Source of the DNA: Sphagnum magellanicum
Lineage: Eukaryota; Streptophyta; Sphagnopsida; Sphagnales; Sphagnaceae
Assembly (NCBI GenBank): GCA_021904315.1
Contig: CM038920.1
Span: 8,804,001 to 8,868,000, forward strand
Length of the DNA: 64,000 nucleotides
Direction: 5' to 3'
Positions 46,980-58,520 of the stretch are shown piece by piece. The stretch's first letter is position 1. Every line of letters starts with the position of its first letter. The position numbers were made by a program, and so were the translations under genes. The notes beneath the pieces were generated by a model that ran no database searches, was not told the DNA's origin, and saw nothing but the letters and a program-made list of their open reading frames with translations.

Positions 46980-47560
46980 CAGCATGGGGTTAAAGAAGCT
47001 TCAACATGCATGCATTGAGTTGCCACAATTCTAGTTCTTGGCCAATTGTTAATAGCAAGTTGTCCTGCTTTTGATATCTTGTTGTTGGCTGAAGCTATTC
47101 CAATCAAGTTCATTTTTAGGTTTTGAGAATGGATTGTTGCATTTAATGATCAAGTTTGTGATGGGTGCCATTGTAGTAGAAATTATGGTTTTCATCATAA
47201 GTGTTTTTTTAGTTATGAGGATGACACAAATGTGCCACATGGTACACCTGAATGGAAAAATTCTATAATATGTCATTGGTTTTCTAGATTAAAAAGTGTG
47301 GAAAGAGTTTGACCTACTAGAATTTTGTTGGTTCAAACGGAGTTTGAGATTTTATATTTGCATGAAGGGCTATCCCCAAGCATTGATTCACTGGACCACA
47401 TCCGTGACCTAGACTAAATGCAAGAAGTGCCACATGAAGGTTTCATGTGTGATCTCTCTGGTTTGATCTTGATGATCGTTGTGGTTGGGGGATCTCAACT
47501 TGTGGTGATGGCTATACTTTTGGGCAAGTCAAGAATGTCTACATGATGTTCCTTCCTTTT
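46980..47560 (+). pseudogene. Relic of a protein phosphatase 2A catalytic subunit
   Basis: From 47328 the frame reads LVQTEFEILYLHEGLSPS then IDSLDHIRDLD, a TAA (47415-47417), then [13 protein letters not shown]. After a small frameshift near 47458 it continues [13 protein letters not shown] and GYTFGQ to about 47527. This order is diagnostic of PP2A-type Ser/Thr phosphatases: the LSPSIDTLD, QEVPHEGPMCDL and [19 protein letters not shown] blocks (family knowledge). Upstream, nucleotide-level traces of the HGQF block (about 47040) and the MGDYVDRG block (about 47157) seem present but are badly decayed, with no obvious introns between blocks. The C-terminal third is absent. Stop codon, frameshift and deletions make it non-functional. 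An intronless processed origin is possible but not proven. Confidence 0.8.
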
Positions 47561-47729
47561 TGAATTGACTTAAATTCACTAATGATTGCCATAAAATTTA
47601 ACTATTTAAATTCAGATTTATTAGCAGTTTTTCCTTGGACTAACAAAGGTTATGTCTCCATTTTGACCTATTAATAAGAAGTGAAATCAAACTACAGCTC
47701 AATTAAAACTACTTTGACCTACTTTAATG

Positions 47730-48180
47730 AAGGTTTAGTGTGGCATCATCCTAAGGCTAAATTGCAAGAATGCATATCCACTTGGGTATGATATCACATT
47801 GTTTGTTTGACATTATCCTAAGGTTGAATTACAGGAGGTCATATACACTTGGGTTTGATATCACCTTGTTTATTTGACATCATCTTAGGGTTTGGTATGC
47901 AACCTTGCAAATGTGCATTGTAGGTTGTAATAGTAGTGATGGTGGTGTTGTTACAAGGCATTGGTTTTTAGGCACCACCCAAGTGTCTAGTAAGAATAGA
48001 TCAGATCTTGCATGTATGATATCACATTTTCTACTTAACATCATCCTAGGGCTTGGTTTGCAACATGGCAAATGTGTACATTACAAGTTGCAGTAGTAAT
48101 GGTGTAGAATGGTGCCATCGAAATGTTTAATAGGAATAGATTAGATTGCAATGTCACACATCTGTGCACAAATATTGTTT
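47730..48180 (+). repeat. Complex tandem repeat (~67-bp and ~161-bp units)
   Basis: TGATATCAC marks positions 47789, 47856 and 48017. The first two units share ATCCTAAGG, ACACTTGGG and TTTGACAT. The longer unit adds GCAA(A)TGTG(C/T)A, a GTAG/CAAGTTG(T/C)A word and AATAGATCAGAT / AATAGATTAGAT. Confidence 0.75.
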
Positions 48181-49480
48181 TGTAGCATTGCAACATACAC
48201 TCTTTCTATCACAACCTTGGTATCTCTATTGCAAGGATGAAACTAGTTTTTATTATAAACATTGGTGGTAGAATCTTCAAGTAGAATATTCATGTTTTTT
48301 CTTTGTGGGTGTATGTTTGTCACTTATTGTTTGAACATCATAACAAAGCCATAATAACAGCAAAAGAGGTGCCCTTTCTCCTCCTCACTTGCTTGGGTTT
48401 TAATTAGATTTGCAAGTTATGTTAAATACCAATCTCTTAGTGTATTAGGGTCTTTGCAATCAATAAACAGTTCAAACTATGGATAGACATGCATAAAATG
48501 GTTTAGACAATTATTGAATAATACACAAAAGGGTGAAAATACACTAAGGGGGGCTGCTTTAGGCACGAAAATGTACTTGTTTTTGGGCATATTTTGTTAT
48601 ATTTTGGCGGTAGTTTTTCTTTGATTTCATCTAGCATTTTGATAAACATATAAAATGGATTTTGATATAAAGGCCTACAACATAATTCTTGTCATCTTTC
48701 AAATGAAAATATTTTTTCAACAAAATGTTTTTTTTCAACACATTTATGTTCGTTTTGAATGAAAAACTTGTCTAGATGTTTTTTGTGAAATCACATGAGT
48801 TAAACTTTTCAATTGTAATTGAAATGGTATAATCAATTCATATTCAATATATATGATGAAATATTTCATCAAGTTTTGTAATTATTTGAATCATTTAAAA
48901 AGTATATTTGCACTTTGCAGTATATTGTGACAAAAATGTAAATTCTCACAAATACACATTTTATTCATTTAATAAAAAATTTAAATCTAATTTTTTTCAG
49001 CAATTGCATTATTTGGCTATTGAACTACCTTATTTTGAGTATAATTTATGAAAACCTCTTTTAATATTGGCTTGGTGGAAGTTGAAAGTTGCACAATTTC
49101 GAAAAACAATATTTGTGACTACATTTTTTGACCACCATAATGTGCTTTCACCCAAAACACTAACAGAACAAATTGAATCTCTTCAGGGGCTTGTCAATTT
49201 ACAACAATCCCAATGTTATTGCAAACATTTCCTTGAAGGTTTAATTTGATCTATGGAGGGTTTAGGATTTAAGGTTTGATATATCCTCTTGACAAAAGTC
49301 ATACTCATCATCCATATAGAAAGGGCCCGAACTTGGATGGGACAAAGAAGATTTACTTTCGGTTGGTGGCAATAGAATTGTCCACATGTGCAGAAACTGG
49401 TCCTAACACAATAGCCACAATTGCTACTACCAAACCTACACCCCAAACCAAATTGTAAATATTAACGAGATAAAACACTA
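48181..49480. other. Unassigned AT-rich DNA
   Basis: No gene recognised. The facing frames at 49216-49458 lack motifs. Confidence 0.4.
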
Positions 49481-49496
49481 GACCCTAGTTGAAAAT

Positions 49497-49735
49497 CTAG
49501 ACCTTCAAACTCTTGGAGAGGTTTGCCAACAATTTTGCAATCCTAAATTCAGCTATGATGCTTTGAGGGTAACTAGAAGGCTGTACTACCAAGATCCCTT
49601 GTTGTGTTAAATAGATATGTGCGGTAAAAGTGGGAAAACCGTAAGGTGATGAGCCAGACCTGTGATCTTGGATAAATTGCACAACATGGTGAAGTTCTGC
49701 CTCTGTTGGATTGATGACCCCTGAAAACCTTTAGA
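49497..49735 (-). other. Exon-like open segment, unknown family
   Basis: On the minus strand a TTTCAG acceptor-like site (about 49725) precedes a frame reading INPTEAELHHVVQFIQDHRS, then GSSPYGFPTFTAHIYLTQQG, ending at a TAG at 49497. It reads like a 3' terminal coding exon, and local GC is higher. I do not recognise it, and found no upstream exons that join it. Relic or chance. Confidence 0.25.
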
Positions 49736-49739
49736 AATC

Positions 49740-50930
49740 TGCATTTGGAACCCGCCGCCTTCAATCATCTATGATCTAGCATTGTCTGTCTTTCTATGTA
49801 GGGCCTGAGTGATACACCTACATGTTCCAGAGCTATATCTTTATCACATGTCATGCAGGAGCATGAGTTTGCATGCAAATAAGGTGAAACCACTATGCTT
49901 GATGTGCACATCTTCAGCAACAACATGATATGTACCTAACTAACATTATCCTTGGATATGGTATTTCCAAAAGCATTCCTCCTTTGGGGGTGGGGTTATC
50001 TGAGACTTTTCAAGTCCTCTGAGAGAAGTAGAACAGAGCCAAAAAAAATGCATTCTTGTCAGTAGATTGCTTAGAAAACTTACTAGCAACAGAAAGTCAG
50101 TAGGTCAACTGCCTAATTTTGATTTTAACCAAGTTTTTTTTTTTTTGGCTTGCAACAGCAATCCTCTTTGACTTACATATTCCTTTCGATGTTTGAGTAG
50201 ATGCCACTGCTATTATATGTTTTAAAGATGAGGTAGGTGAAGCGAGAGTGTACATTGCTAGCATTAACCTGTATCATGTCACAGATGCCCTGTCAGCAAA
50301 TGTAGCTTTTGGGTTCACAACTGTGTCCCCTGTGATGAAGAGTGCCCTCTGCTGCCAACAGAGGTTGAAAGAAATAACATTCTTTCCTGATCATAATAAT
50401 GGAAAGTACTACTTACTTATATATCATTGAAGAATTTTCAGGTTTAGGGTAGGATGCAGGATTAGGTTTTGAGAGCAGGAAGGAAAAACATGTTAAAGTT
50501 TAACAGGAGTATACCTTTCTTAGTACCCATGGGTTGTTGGGGATGGATATGTGGACCTTCCATTGAACTGACTTCCACCAAGTCCTAGTCCGAAACTGTC
50601 AATTCATTGGAGCCTCCATCTTCAACACCAAGCCAGGTTTTGCATTAATTGCAGAAAAACAGGGTGGAGAGAGGAGGGGATACTTATCACCTGTACTTCC
50701 AAATATGTTTCTATACTAGTTGTTGCAACATGTGGTAATAGTAATCTCACAACATGTCTCGCATCTACAGAGACAGAACTTGAAGGGAATCTCCAACAGG
50801 TCATTGGTTTCAACAATGGAATGGAATTCACACTGCTCTGACAGAGCACATCGCTCCCAGTTTGTTGAAGCCAAAAGGTGTCTTAAAATAGAGTTAGATG
50901 TTGAAGGTCAAGCACAAGACTTAGACTGTG
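49740..50930. other. Unassigned GC-richer DNA
   Basis: Several open frames on both strands (50248-50430, 50622-50849, 50720-50935) have no recognisable motif. Confidence 0.35.
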
Positions 50931-50944
50931 GCTGACAGCTAGAT

Positions 50945-51235
50945 AGTAACCCCTCCCACACCCGTCATTCATGAAGAAGAAATGCCAGACTATGAAGATG
51001 ATGACTTACAGACTCCTGTGGAATCAAAAGAGGATGAAACTCGAGGAAATAATATTGGGAGGGGATTTTTTGGCTTGTCACCAGGCCCTTAGGAAATCCA
51101 AACAGTTGGAGAAAGCCAAGTCTCTCCTCCTATTAAAGCAGCCTTTCCTTCTCCAACCATACACTCCACAACCAAATTTCCTGTCTGACCTGGTTCATCT
51201 TCTACCTCTGTCTGCCAGAACCTTCAAACATGAGT
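50945..51235 (+). other. Acidic protein-like stretch with stops, possible retroelement linker
   Basis: One plus frame reads TPPTPVIHEEEMPDYEDD followed by LQTPVESKED and FFGLSPGP, then a TAG, then further protein-like sequence with more stops (VSPPIKAAFPSPTIHSTTK). Acidic PPxP-rich linkers occur between integrase and reverse transcriptase in Ty1/copia polyproteins, but no integrase or RT motif is seen here. It could equally be a relic of a cellular gene. Confidence 0.2.
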
Positions 51236-51510
51236 TTCCAAGTATGCAGATGTCAGCAGTGAAAAAAGAACCATAGTGTGACTCTTTCAATACTATAGCA
51301 AGAGTACAAAATGGCATGAATGCCAGAAACCTAAACTTGCTAATCAATAAGCAAATAAAACCTAATTGATCATAACAACTATTGCCTTGTAGAAGGTGGA
51401 TCCTCTCTTACTGCCACAACCAGGCAAAGATGGTTGCACAAATCTTCCCTTGCAAACTCTGAAGTGGTTCCCCTACATTATCAGGTGATTAATTGACCCA
51501 GTGGTCTCCC

Positions 51511-52105
51511 AGACTTCAAAGGTCTTCTCACAGGCAGCAAGTGATTCTAGAGCTGCAACAGAAACGTGTGCAATCTCCTGTTTGAAAATCTTTCCAGTTA
51601 TGTTGTCTCCTTGCTCAAAAATTAGCTCAACACCTGCAGGTTCCTCTGTTAGTGCACATGGGCGGACAATGGTGTACAGTATCCCACTTTCTCATACGAG
51701 ATCTTCACCTTTCAGCTTGAAAGTAAGAATATAGCTTAGCTCTTTGTTCTTATGAACTGCCGGGGGTTGCTTGGTCAAATCAAGGCCAGGTCTATCAGGT
51801 GGATTGACTCCAGCTGAGCTCACATGCACAATGTGGGGAGTCACTAGCTCCTTCAAATATGTCTTGATGCTGGAGATTGGAAGCTCTAATGGTCTTGCTT
51901 CAAATTTGGGATTGAGTTCACCATCAGATTCAAACTTGCTGTACAATACTTGCAGCAATGAAAGGTGCAGCATCCTTCACTGTGCCAGCATGAATTACAG
52001 GCACAAATGAGGAGAAGGGGAAGGTGGAATGTTTGCCATTCACCATTGGTGGTGTTGAATCCACAAGTGTAGCCAACAGCATTCCAATCAGTGGAATTGC
52101 AAACT
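51511..52105 (-). pseudogene. Relic of an HCF173/At4g18810-like CIA30 plus Rossmann-fold protein
   Basis: After an acceptor-like TTGCTTGCAG (to 52106) the minus strand reads VCNSTDWNAVGYTCGFNTT, then after a frameshift LPFSSFVPVIHAG and TVKDAAPFIAASIV. A second frameshift leads into SKFESDGELNPKFEA, TPHIVHVSSAGVNPPDRPG and LNKEL-like KNKELSYILTFKLKGEDLV. A TGA (51692-51694) stands where the family has Arg, and the match continues with TIVRPCALTEEPAG and IFEQGDNITGKI to KTFEV (about 51511). This is the end of the CIA30 domain and the following NAD(P)-binding segment of plastid proteins such as HCF173 (family knowledge, recalled). Two frameshifts and a stop mark it as a pseudogene. Upstream exons were not identified. 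Confidence 0.8.
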
Positions 52106-52204
52106 CTGCAAGCAAACAAATGCACACACCAAGCCATTACCACACTTGAAAAAACACAGCATATGACCTATGACAGGTCTCTTGCTTCAGGTATCATAGC
52201 AAAT

Positions 52205-52515
52205 TCTGACAGCAAGCAGAGCACAAGTCTACTGTGACAACAAAACTGGAATCTCAACTGCTTGCAACCATCTGCCATTTTCCATGTTGTGCAGTGTAAG
52301 GGAAGAGACAACATTAGTGAGCACAACACAAATCTGCTATAACAATAAAACTGGAATCAGAAGCTTGTAACCATCTGCCATTTTCCATGCTGCATAGCAG
52401 AAGGGAAGAGACAACACCAGTAAAAGCACAGTGCAAGGTTGCTGTGACAACAAGACTCAAATCACAACTGCTTTCAACTATTTCTCATTTTCCTTGCTGT
52501 GCAGCAGATAGAATG
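52205..52515 (+). repeat. Three-copy tandem repeat, ~104-bp unit
   Basis: CAACAAAACTGGAATC..., ACCATCTGCCATTTTCCATG and GGGAAGAGACAACA recur, with the marker near 52270, 52371 and (diverged) 52478. It lies upstream of the HCF173-like relic, in what would be its preceding intron. Confidence 0.75.
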
Positions 52516-53585
52516 TTGTGCCTGTTAAAGAGAGCAAATCAGTGTTGCCATATGATGATGGCCCATAGGAAGCCTTCATCTTCCAAAGTTTATTCATGGT
52601 AATGCACCTCCTAAAAGCCATCACTTAATAAAAATTCAATTGAAGTGCCGTGGATGATAAAAGCTTGGAAGAAATTTTACCATGATATGTAAGGGAGAGC
52701 CATTCAATGTAGATGCAGATGGTCAACATTGACGTGGAACCCAAACCTGCAAATAAAAACATAGATCTATGAGATGTTCTGTCTGACAAGGTGAAAAGTA
52801 AATATTATGAAAAAAAAAGATTGTACCAAGAGCATAATCTGCTTCACTTTGGTGAAGACTTTGGATGTTCTTGATGTGATGTATTGGCACTACCAAGTAA
52901 TGTCTGCAATGACTATACATTTGTATCGGACTATTGCATCAAAATTCAAAGGAAAAACTTGAAAATGCTGGAATTTCCTTTGATACAAGATGAACAAGAA
53001 AACATCATTGCAACACTATTGTAGGTCATCATTGCAATTGATGCTAAGCTTCAAAAGATTGCAGGCCCTGACTGGATCTGTGATAGTTTGACTCTAACCA
53101 CTTTCGCCTAATTTTGAAATTTTTCTCAATTTGAAACAATGTCATTCTACTTGAAATTTCAGAACCCCTTTGCCAATCAAATCAGATCAGTAAAATCCAG
53201 GCATTTGCAAGAGGTGGCCAAACATGACAGCAGGATGATTGGTTTTTAGGGAGTTTCACTCTCAGACACTCATCCTTCAGTGGACAGGATAGGAGTAAGA
53301 AACTGATTCTCTGAAAAACCCTAAAAGACCAAGCATGCCAGATGTGCCTCAATGATTCAAGCTGAAAAACAACACTCATTTAACCATAGACATAAAATCA
53401 TCAAATGAGGACCGAGTTACCAAAGCACCATTGTTGGGAGTCAAAACCCTCAGTTAGGTCAAAGTTGTAATGAGATCATGAAAGCACAAAGAATTAGGGG
53501 GAAAGAAAGGAGTATGAACTTGGAACAAAATGCTGGGAGTCCGACCTTTCGTAGATCCGGCTGACAACAAACACAAGGGGCAATC
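52516..53585. other. Unassigned GC-richer DNA
   Basis: Minus-strand frames 52723-52920 and 53182-53379 have no recognisable motif. The block may be decayed gene sequence linked to the relic at 51.5-52.1 kb. Confidence 0.3.
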
Positions 53586-53589
53586 CTCA

Positions 53590-53665
53590 GGCTTCTTGCT
53601 GGCTTACCAGATCCATCTCCAAAACGCTTAGGGTTCCAATTTCACCCTAATTTAGGGTTTAAGTA
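53590..53665 (-). promoter_or_regulatory. Telobox-containing leader-like segment before an ATG with donor-like site
   Basis: On the minus strand AAACCCTAA (plus TTAGGGTTT at 53652-53660) and GAACCCTAAG (about 53627) lie just before ATGGATCTG|GTAAGCC near 53605-53620. Teloboxes (AAACCCTAA) mark promoters of many plant housekeeping and ribosomal genes (established). The ATG is followed by a plausible splice donor, but no second exon was identified. It may be the dead 5' end of one of the gene relics downstream. Confidence 0.3.
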
Positions 53666-53699
53666 CCTCCCCACTTAACATAACCTTGCATAGTAGCAT

Positions 53700-56105
53700 T
53701 GTGGCTTTCATAAAAAACACTTCAAGAGTTTTCATAGTGTAGTTGGAGGGCATCTTAACACACATAATATTTGCATGCACTAGTTGTTTCATATTTTAAA
53801 ATTTTATATGGAAGGCATTACACTTTTTTTTTTTTCATAATTTTTTTTTGACTATGGTGGACTCTTCTACTCATAAGGAGGGCATTAGAATATCTAGACA
53901 CAAAGAAAGCTATGCAATCTTATATTATGAAAAGGTCCATCGTGTCAACATTGTTTTGGTTTAGGATCAATCAAAGAGGCCCATCACCACACATTTTGAA
54001 TGCACTTGCCATTCCACAATTATTTAATACCATTAACAAATAGCTACCCATGCTCTTGAGGTTTACATTTTACATTCCACAATGTCAACTAAAGATTATC
54101 AAAAGGAGTACTCCTTTTATTATTTTCACCTTTAAATGCTTATTGTTATGAGTTTGGAATATATATATATATATATAACGAGTTTGGAGTAGGATGTATT
54201 TAAAATTTTCTGAAAAAAAATTGGTTGGATGAATAAGAAAAAATAAAAATTCAATGTTGTGTTGACTTAACACACATCCATTTAGATTTAAGGGGATTTT
54301 ATAACACAAAAAAAATCTCATGCAATCATTTTTTCATGTGTGACAAAGGTTGCCCAAAGGCCATACCCCATGTAGTCGGCCTTCCCATACTAGTTTCCTC
54401 CAATGCACTCTAATAGGTGATGTTTAGTCAATCTCATTTATTGGATAGTAATGGGTTAGGTGTTGTTAATTGGGCAATTGTTATTTAACATGGGATTTTT
54501 TTCCAAGCATCAAATTACATGAATGTTAATGCATTAGAAATGTTTGATCCATATCATTCATATGAATTGAAATTTAAGCATGGGATATCTAAGATGTAAT
54601 CCTTTGTTGTGAGGCTTTGTTGAATGGATAGATGATCTTAACTATTTTATTTTTGAATGTTCAAAGTTTTTCCATAACTTCTAGCAAGAGTTTCCCCCTT
54701 TAGATTGGTTCATTTCGACGACCAAACCTTAATCATATGTTTATCAAATGCTCTAAAATGTTTGTAGTTTAAACCATATTTTCAAATCCCATGATATATT
54801 TTCCCTATTTGTTAATATGTGCATAGATCCATGAAAAAAGAATATGTTTGGAGTTTTTTGGTAGTGAAAATCATTTCCCAAAGGCTTATTTTCTAGCGGT
54901 TAACTTTCTTTGTAATGGAAAAAATATAAAATAATGTAGTTTTCATTTTGGTCCTATCTCATAAGAAATGTCCAAACGTAATTAATAGTCACGTTATTAA
55001 ATTTTTATTTTAGAAGTAAGCTTGTCCTACCTTAATTACGATCATTAATGATCTAGTTCATTCAAATATCCTTACATATTTGGAAATGATTTTTTTTTTG
55101 AAATTGGGGAAATTTTGATTTTTTTCCATTGAAAATCTTTTTTACAAGTTGAAATCATATCTCCAAGTTGATATTTGAAACTTCTTTGATTCAGACTACA
55201 AGTAATTGACCCATTTCCACATATAAGTTACCTACTTTATTACTGCCCAACACCAAATATTCCAAATATCTTTTTTTTTTTTAACTATTCTGATCTTTAA
55301 ACATGTACACTCAAAACAATTAGTTTTGAGAAAAAACATTTGAGTAGACCTTTTTTTAATAATAAATTTGAAGATGAGATGTTAAATATTTGATTTTTTT
55401 AATAATATTTTTTCTTTGTTTAGGCATGTAATTGATATAGGTGATCACTTTTGTTCATTGTATACTACTTGCAATTTTAAAAATAAAATAAAATTTGAAC
55501 TATGCATAGGTTGATAAAATTGTATCCAATTTGACATTGGAACCAATTAAGAAAGTTTTTGGAGATTATTACATTATTACATTTTTTTGGAGAATTGGGA
55601 CTCAAGGGCCTTGAAATGTGAAGAAGCAAGTTTTAAAATTTGATATATCCACTTTGACTATATCAAAAAATAATCCTTTTCCGGAATAAAATGTACCATG
55701 AAATGAAAGTCTAATTAAACATACTTGTCAAGACCAAAAAGAAGCATACATAGCTCTAGTGTATTAAGGTTCTTATCTTTTGGGGTGCCATTTACCCATT
55801 TCTAGATGGAAGATATCCCCCATAATAAATATTGAAAAAATTGCAACCATAATTCTTTGAAACAACAACCACCAAAAAACAAAAAAATCCCATTTAAAAA
55901 ATAAAAATTGCATTTTTCCATTGGATAAAATCTCACAAACATGGACATAAACGAAGACACCTTCCTTGTCATTGAATTGCCACCCAAAAATGAGTTTAGA
56001 TCCGAAATAGAACATAACAAAGAAGTGATGAGATATGCAAATATTAAGAATTTTTTAGAGAATTTTATAATTCTATTATCTTTACTAACCATAAGAACAT
56101 TACGA
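53700..56105. other. Unassigned AT-rich DNA
   Basis: Includes an (AT)n run at about 54161-54177, between two GAGTTTGGA(A/G)TA words. No gene recognised. Overlapping minus-strand frames at 55773-56092 are AT-driven. Confidence 0.4.
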
Positions 56106-56109
56106 ACCT

Positions 56110-57390
56110 AATTTTTAATTTCTTTTTTGCCTTTGCAATGCTTACTTTAAAAGTTCATTTGGGATCAAATGTAAAGATATCCACCTTAAATTACAACTAG
56201 GGATTTTTACAATGCAAACAAATATATATATACCCATATTCCATAATGAAAATTTTCAATTTTGAATCTTTCTTATATATGTTTTCATGTTGGAGTACTT
56301 AAATTAATCTAGTCTTCCTAAACTTTGATACCAAAGGCAAACCCATTAGTTGGTTTACCCAAACTTGCTCTCATTCATACCATTATCATTGTCCCCTTGA
56401 ATGATGAAATATAATTGGAGATTGGAGTTAAGTGCACTATAAGTCAACTACACTTGAGTTAAGTAGTAAGGACACAAGCATAAAGCAAAATATGAATTGA
56501 ATGAATATACTCCCAACACCAACCAAATTTTTAATTTTTTTTTTGCCTTTGCGATGCTTGGGACCTTTACAATGCAAACACACACACACACATACATATA
56601 GTTACTCGTATTCCATAATGAAAATTTTCAATTTTAATCTTTTTTATATATGGTTTCATGTTGAAGTACTTACATTAAACTCATTTTAAAAAACTTTGGT
56701 ACCAAAATCAAATTCATTTGAACTACCAATTATCATGCACTATTCACAAAAGTAAACATAGTTGTATTTAGTTTACTCAAATTTTAATTGTTTCCTCATT
56801 TTCTCAAGAAATTTTTTCCCCTCTTCGTTCATTATGTGATTTTGATTAAGACTTGAATTACATACATCTTAGATCATACTCATTCAAGGTAAAAAAATCA
56901 ACACATGGCTAATGATTATAAAAAAATGAAATTAAAGTTAGAAAGGCTAAAATAACAACCTAAACTTCAACATGATACTCGTGTATTCTTCTATATACAT
57001 CTAAATTATGTACCTTATAAGGGTTAATTAACTGAAACCATATATATACCCTTGGTATATTGAAAGTTGTATTTAAAAAATAGAACAAATGGAGTCGTGC
57101 CAAGCACTCCTTGAACATCCATTCCACACATATTAAAATACATTTAAGTTTTACCCATTATGAATGAATTGTTGCATGAAGTTTCACATTACAGTGACAT
57201 TGCTTTTTATCTCATTCTTTTGTCCTTGAATCTAATTTTACTTCCACTAGTTGGTATGCCCGAAGTGCTCTCATTCACACCATTATCATTGTCCCCTTGA
57301 ATGATGAAATATAATTGGAGACTAGAGTTAAGTGCATTATAAGTCAACTACACTTGAATTAAGTAATAAGGACACAAGCATAAACCCAAA
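56110..57390 (+). repeat. Two interleaved local direct duplications
   Basis: Segment 1: TTTTTGCCTTTGC(A/G)ATGCTT ... TTCCATAATGAAAATTTTCA at 56110-56335 recurs at 56515-56705. Segment 2: CATTATCATTGTCCCCTTGA ... CAACTACACTTGA ... GGACACAAGCATAAA at about 56348-56485 recurs at about 57249-57386. The second copies differ by scattered substitutions. Confidence 0.85.
56578..56595 (+). repeat. (CA)n microsatellite
   Basis: A run of CA dinucleotides within the second copy of the duplicated segment. The other copy has AT/TA instead. Confidence 0.85.
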
Positions 57391-57545
57391 AAATATATTA
57401 AGGCATAATTCTCAAAGGGAATAAATTGGCATATGAATTGAATGAAAATAATCAAATAATGATCCAAAATAAATATTTCAAATTTCATACCTATGTAATG
57501 TCTTTTGAATAACTAGGGTGATACCTGAATGGATACCTGGGTCAA
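57391..57545. other. Unassigned AT-rich DNA
   Basis: Nothing recognised. Confidence 0.4.
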
Positions 57546-57574
57546 AAATTCAATAACCAGCCAATATTGGTATA

Positions 57575-57760
57575 GTGGTGGATGTTGGTTCACTACCTAT
57601 GGTAGATAGGTGGTGGTTGTTAGTTCATGTAAACATTGATTCAATGAACTAACACCCACCAAATGCACCCATTGGAAACCTATTATGATTTAATTGTGTG
57701 GGTGAACCCCAAGTGAGTTGATGTTGGTCACATTGTAAACCGAATGTGGAAAGGATATTC
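57575..57760. repeat. Dispersed repeat family A, copy 3
   Basis: GGTGGATGTTGGTTCACTACC, AACACCCACCAAATGCACCC, ATTGTGTGGGTGAACCCCAA and GTGAGTTG follow the order seen at 33035-33120. A short imperfect inverted structure is formed by TTAGTTCATG and its complement CAATGAACTAA. Confidence 0.45.
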
Positions 57761-58515
57761 ATGTATGTAAAATCATATTAAATAGTAACTAATTGTTACT
57801 AGGTAAAACAAATCCATGTAGATGGTTCATAGTTAATATTTGTGTTTTAGTTTTTAATAGAAAAAGGGCAAGCAAAAAGAGGGCGAAAGGGATGATGGTT
57901 AACACCCCATGAGGGAGTTTTTAGACTTTAGAAAAGAAAGTTATTAAATTGACACATTTAGCACTAAAAAATAAAAATATTTTACAATTAACCAATATAT
58001 GATAGTAATTAATATATGTTGAAATCATATTTTTAGGCCCCTCATATATATTCAAATAACATTTTAAACAAAATAATTGTTTTACACCAACACATATAAT
58101 AACGTTTCTAAATCAACGTACTTATAAGAAATCAACCAAAATGTAACCATTCAATTTACAACTACATGCGACTTATAGTTGTTTGCGACTAGATTTGAAA
58201 ATATTTGCAACTACAAGACCAACTTTCAACTATTTTGGTCACTTTCACAACTATGATGCAACTATTAGAAATTTCATCCTATTAGTTGCATCAATTTTAC
58301 ATTTATTTTCATCCATTAATAAGTTGATATGTCCCATTAGTCGCAATAGTCACCAAATTAGTTGTTGGTGTGGGAGGTCATTAGGGGATGCAAACAACAC
58401 TAGCTAGCAAAACACATGTGCATATTGCAATCTAGCTTGGAATAGTTACACAATATTTCTATTTGTGAGTTTTTTCATATAATAGCCTTGGATACCACAA
58501 GTGCCTTGCCATAAA
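57761..58515. other. Unassigned AT-rich DNA
   Basis: Words related to TTGCAACTA / TAGTTGC recur at 58150-58350. No gene recognised. Confidence 0.4.
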
Positions 58516-58520
58516 CAAAA

